64,000 bases of DNA from Winogradskyella thalassocola (GTDB taxonomy: Bacteria; Bacteroidota; Bacteroidia; Flavobacteriales; Flavobacteriaceae): the NCBI RefSeq assembly GCF_900099995.1, contig NZ_FNCZ01000001.1, positions 248,001-312,000 of the forward strand. The letters are read 5' to 3'. Shown piece by piece: positions 63,049-64,000 of this stretch (position 1 is the stretch's first letter; each line of letters opens with the position of its first letter). Below the pieces are notes generated by a model. The model saw nothing but the letters and a program-made list of their open reading frames with translations. It was not told where the DNA came from and did not search any database. The translations under genes and the position numbers were made by a program.

Positions 63049-64000
63049 ATGATAAAAAACTACTCCCTCGTTTTTTTAGCATTCTTATGTTTTAGCTTGT
63101 CTGGTTTTGGGCAGGTTAAGATAGCTGAATTAACTTTTGAAACTCCTGGTGACTATACTACAAGTGTAACTGAATTTTCAGATGGATCTTTAGATTACTT
63201 TACTCGAACCGATGGAACCAATATTAGTAGCTCTATTAGTTTTACAAATGTTCAAGGAAGCTATTATTTTGCAGCTCATGACATTGACGGTGAAGTTAGT
63301 AGCCCTATACAATCATTATTCTTTACAGGAATTAACATTTCTGGGTACACCACTTTAGAAGTTAGAATTCATATTGCGGAAGATGACGATGGAAATAATC
63401 AAGATTGGGATGCTGCTGATTATTTTCATTTAAACGGAAAAATTGATACTGGTGGTTCTCAAAACTTAATTTGGGTAGAAAGCTCTGGCGGCACAAATAC
63501 TACACCTGCTATTGACACGGATTATAATGGGACAGGTGATAGTACCCAAATAACAGATGCATTTGCACAATTTACAAAAAGCATAGCAGGTACAGGTACC
63601 AACCTAGACCTCGAATTAATTTTTAATTTAGATTCTGGTGATGAAGATATAGCAATAGATAATATTGAAATTTGGGGAGTTTCAGCAGGTCCAACAACCT
63701 ATTCTATTACATATAACGGTAATAGCAACACTGGAGGAACAACTCCAACTGATAGTAATGCCTATGATTCTGGGGATACAGTAACAGTTTTAGGCAATAC
63801 AGGATCCTTAGTAAACACCTGCAACGCTTTTAATGGATGGAACACAGCATCTGATGGTTCTGGCACATCCTATGTTGCTACTGATACTTTTAATATTACA
63901 GCAAATACCATATTATACGCGCAATGGCTACCTACAGGAAATACCGTAACATTTAACAGTAATGGCGGTACAGGTACAATGTCTCCTCAAACAAATTGTG
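63049..64000 (+). CDS. Secreted protein with InlB-type B repeats (3' end beyond window)
   Basis: Open from ATG 63049 to the window edge, about 317 residues seen. The signal peptide (ending SGFGQ) is almost the same as that of the gene at 56883, also in DNA. A jelly-roll/carbohydrate-binding-like domain follows (about 24-220, with DIAIDNIEIWGV at its end). Then come InlB/Listeria-Bacteroides B repeats: YSITYNGNSNTGG to ANTILYAQW (about 223-298), with a second starting NTVTFNSNGGTGTMSP. Probably another T9SS cargo protein, but the C-terminus is not visible. Confidence 0.82.
   Translation, partial: MIKNYSLVFLAFLCFSLSGFGQVKIAELTFETPGDYTTSVTEFSDGSLDYFTRTDGTNISSSISFTNVQGSYYFAAHDIDGEVSSPIQSLFFTGINISGYTTLEVRIHIAEDDDGNNQDWDAADYFHLNGKIDTGGSQNLIWVESSGGTNTTPAIDTDYNGTGDSTQITDAFAQFTKSIAGTGTNLDLELIFNLDSGDEDIAIDNIEIWGVSAGPTTYSITYNGNSNTGGTTPTDSNAYDSGDTVTVLGNTGSLVNTCNAFNGWNTASDGSGTSYVATDTFNITANTILYAQWLPTGNTVTFNSNGGTGTMSPQTNC

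Overview
The window is AT-rich DNA from a member of the Bacteroidota, almost certainly a (probably marine) Flavobacteriaceae. The evidence is a set of family hallmarks: promoters with the TAnnTTTG -7 box, a DUF4270 lipoprotein between a starch-synthase-like gene and glmS, the ileS / TraR-type / lspA neighbourhood, a stand-alone atpD-atpC pair, SusC-like TonB receptors with an N-terminal carboxypeptidase-like domain, type IX secretion (T9SS) sorting domains, and what looks like the end of a flexirubin or aryl-polyene pigment cluster. No rRNA, CRISPR array, intact insertion sequence or prophage was found. One tRNA gene is present. All functional calls come from reading motifs; no database search was possible.

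Layout. 1-4710: four tightly packed plus-strand genes (partial unknown, CrtI-like oxidoreductase, C45-type lipoprotein, phenylacetate-CoA-ligase-like AMP ligase), read as the end of a pigment or lipid cluster. 4788-6758: tRNA-Leu(CAA), prs and rplY. 6838-10893 (minus): uvrC and a patatin/beta-barrel protein. 10984-13816 (plus): zinc-protease-like protein, RimK, an aspartoacylase-like protein and 5-formyl-THF cyclo-ligase. 13770-18955 (minus): ileS, a TraR/DksA-type protein, an adhesin-like protein and lspA. 19091-25287 (minus): panC, panD, a UPF0104 membrane protein, two tandem alpha/beta-hydrolase paralogues with Asp in place of the nucleophilic Ser, a possible small ORF, and radA. 25397-29814 (plus): GT5-domain protein, DUF4270 lipoprotein, glmS. 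29988-34415: TonB receptor plus SGNH-hydrolase lipoprotein. 34596-36451: atpD-atpC.

36487-42992 is the most system-like part. A LexA/UmuD-type repressor with an apparently intact self-cleavage apparatus, in an operon with a Gfo/Idh dehydrogenase, is divergent from a second DnaE-type polymerase and a Y-family polymerase that carries a clamp-binding motif. I read this as a DNA-damage-inducible mutagenesis cassette without ImuA. A striking nested inverted repeat sits between the two polymerases.

42995-50714 holds an M61 peptidase, a DUF2975/DUF2975/XRE operon in which one DUF2975 gene is broken by a single-base frameshift and whose promoter is bracketed by two matching dyads, two small hypothetical genes, and a MocR-type regulator lacking the PLP lysine, divergent from a TonB receptor. 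50715-54492 alternates an NfeD-flotillin locus with two gene-poor stretches full of short dispersed palindromic repeats. The window closes with a JmjC/cupin-like protein, a small outer-membrane-type protein, recX, a giant T9SS-secreted multidomain protein and the start of a second secreted protein with an almost identical signal peptide at the DNA level.
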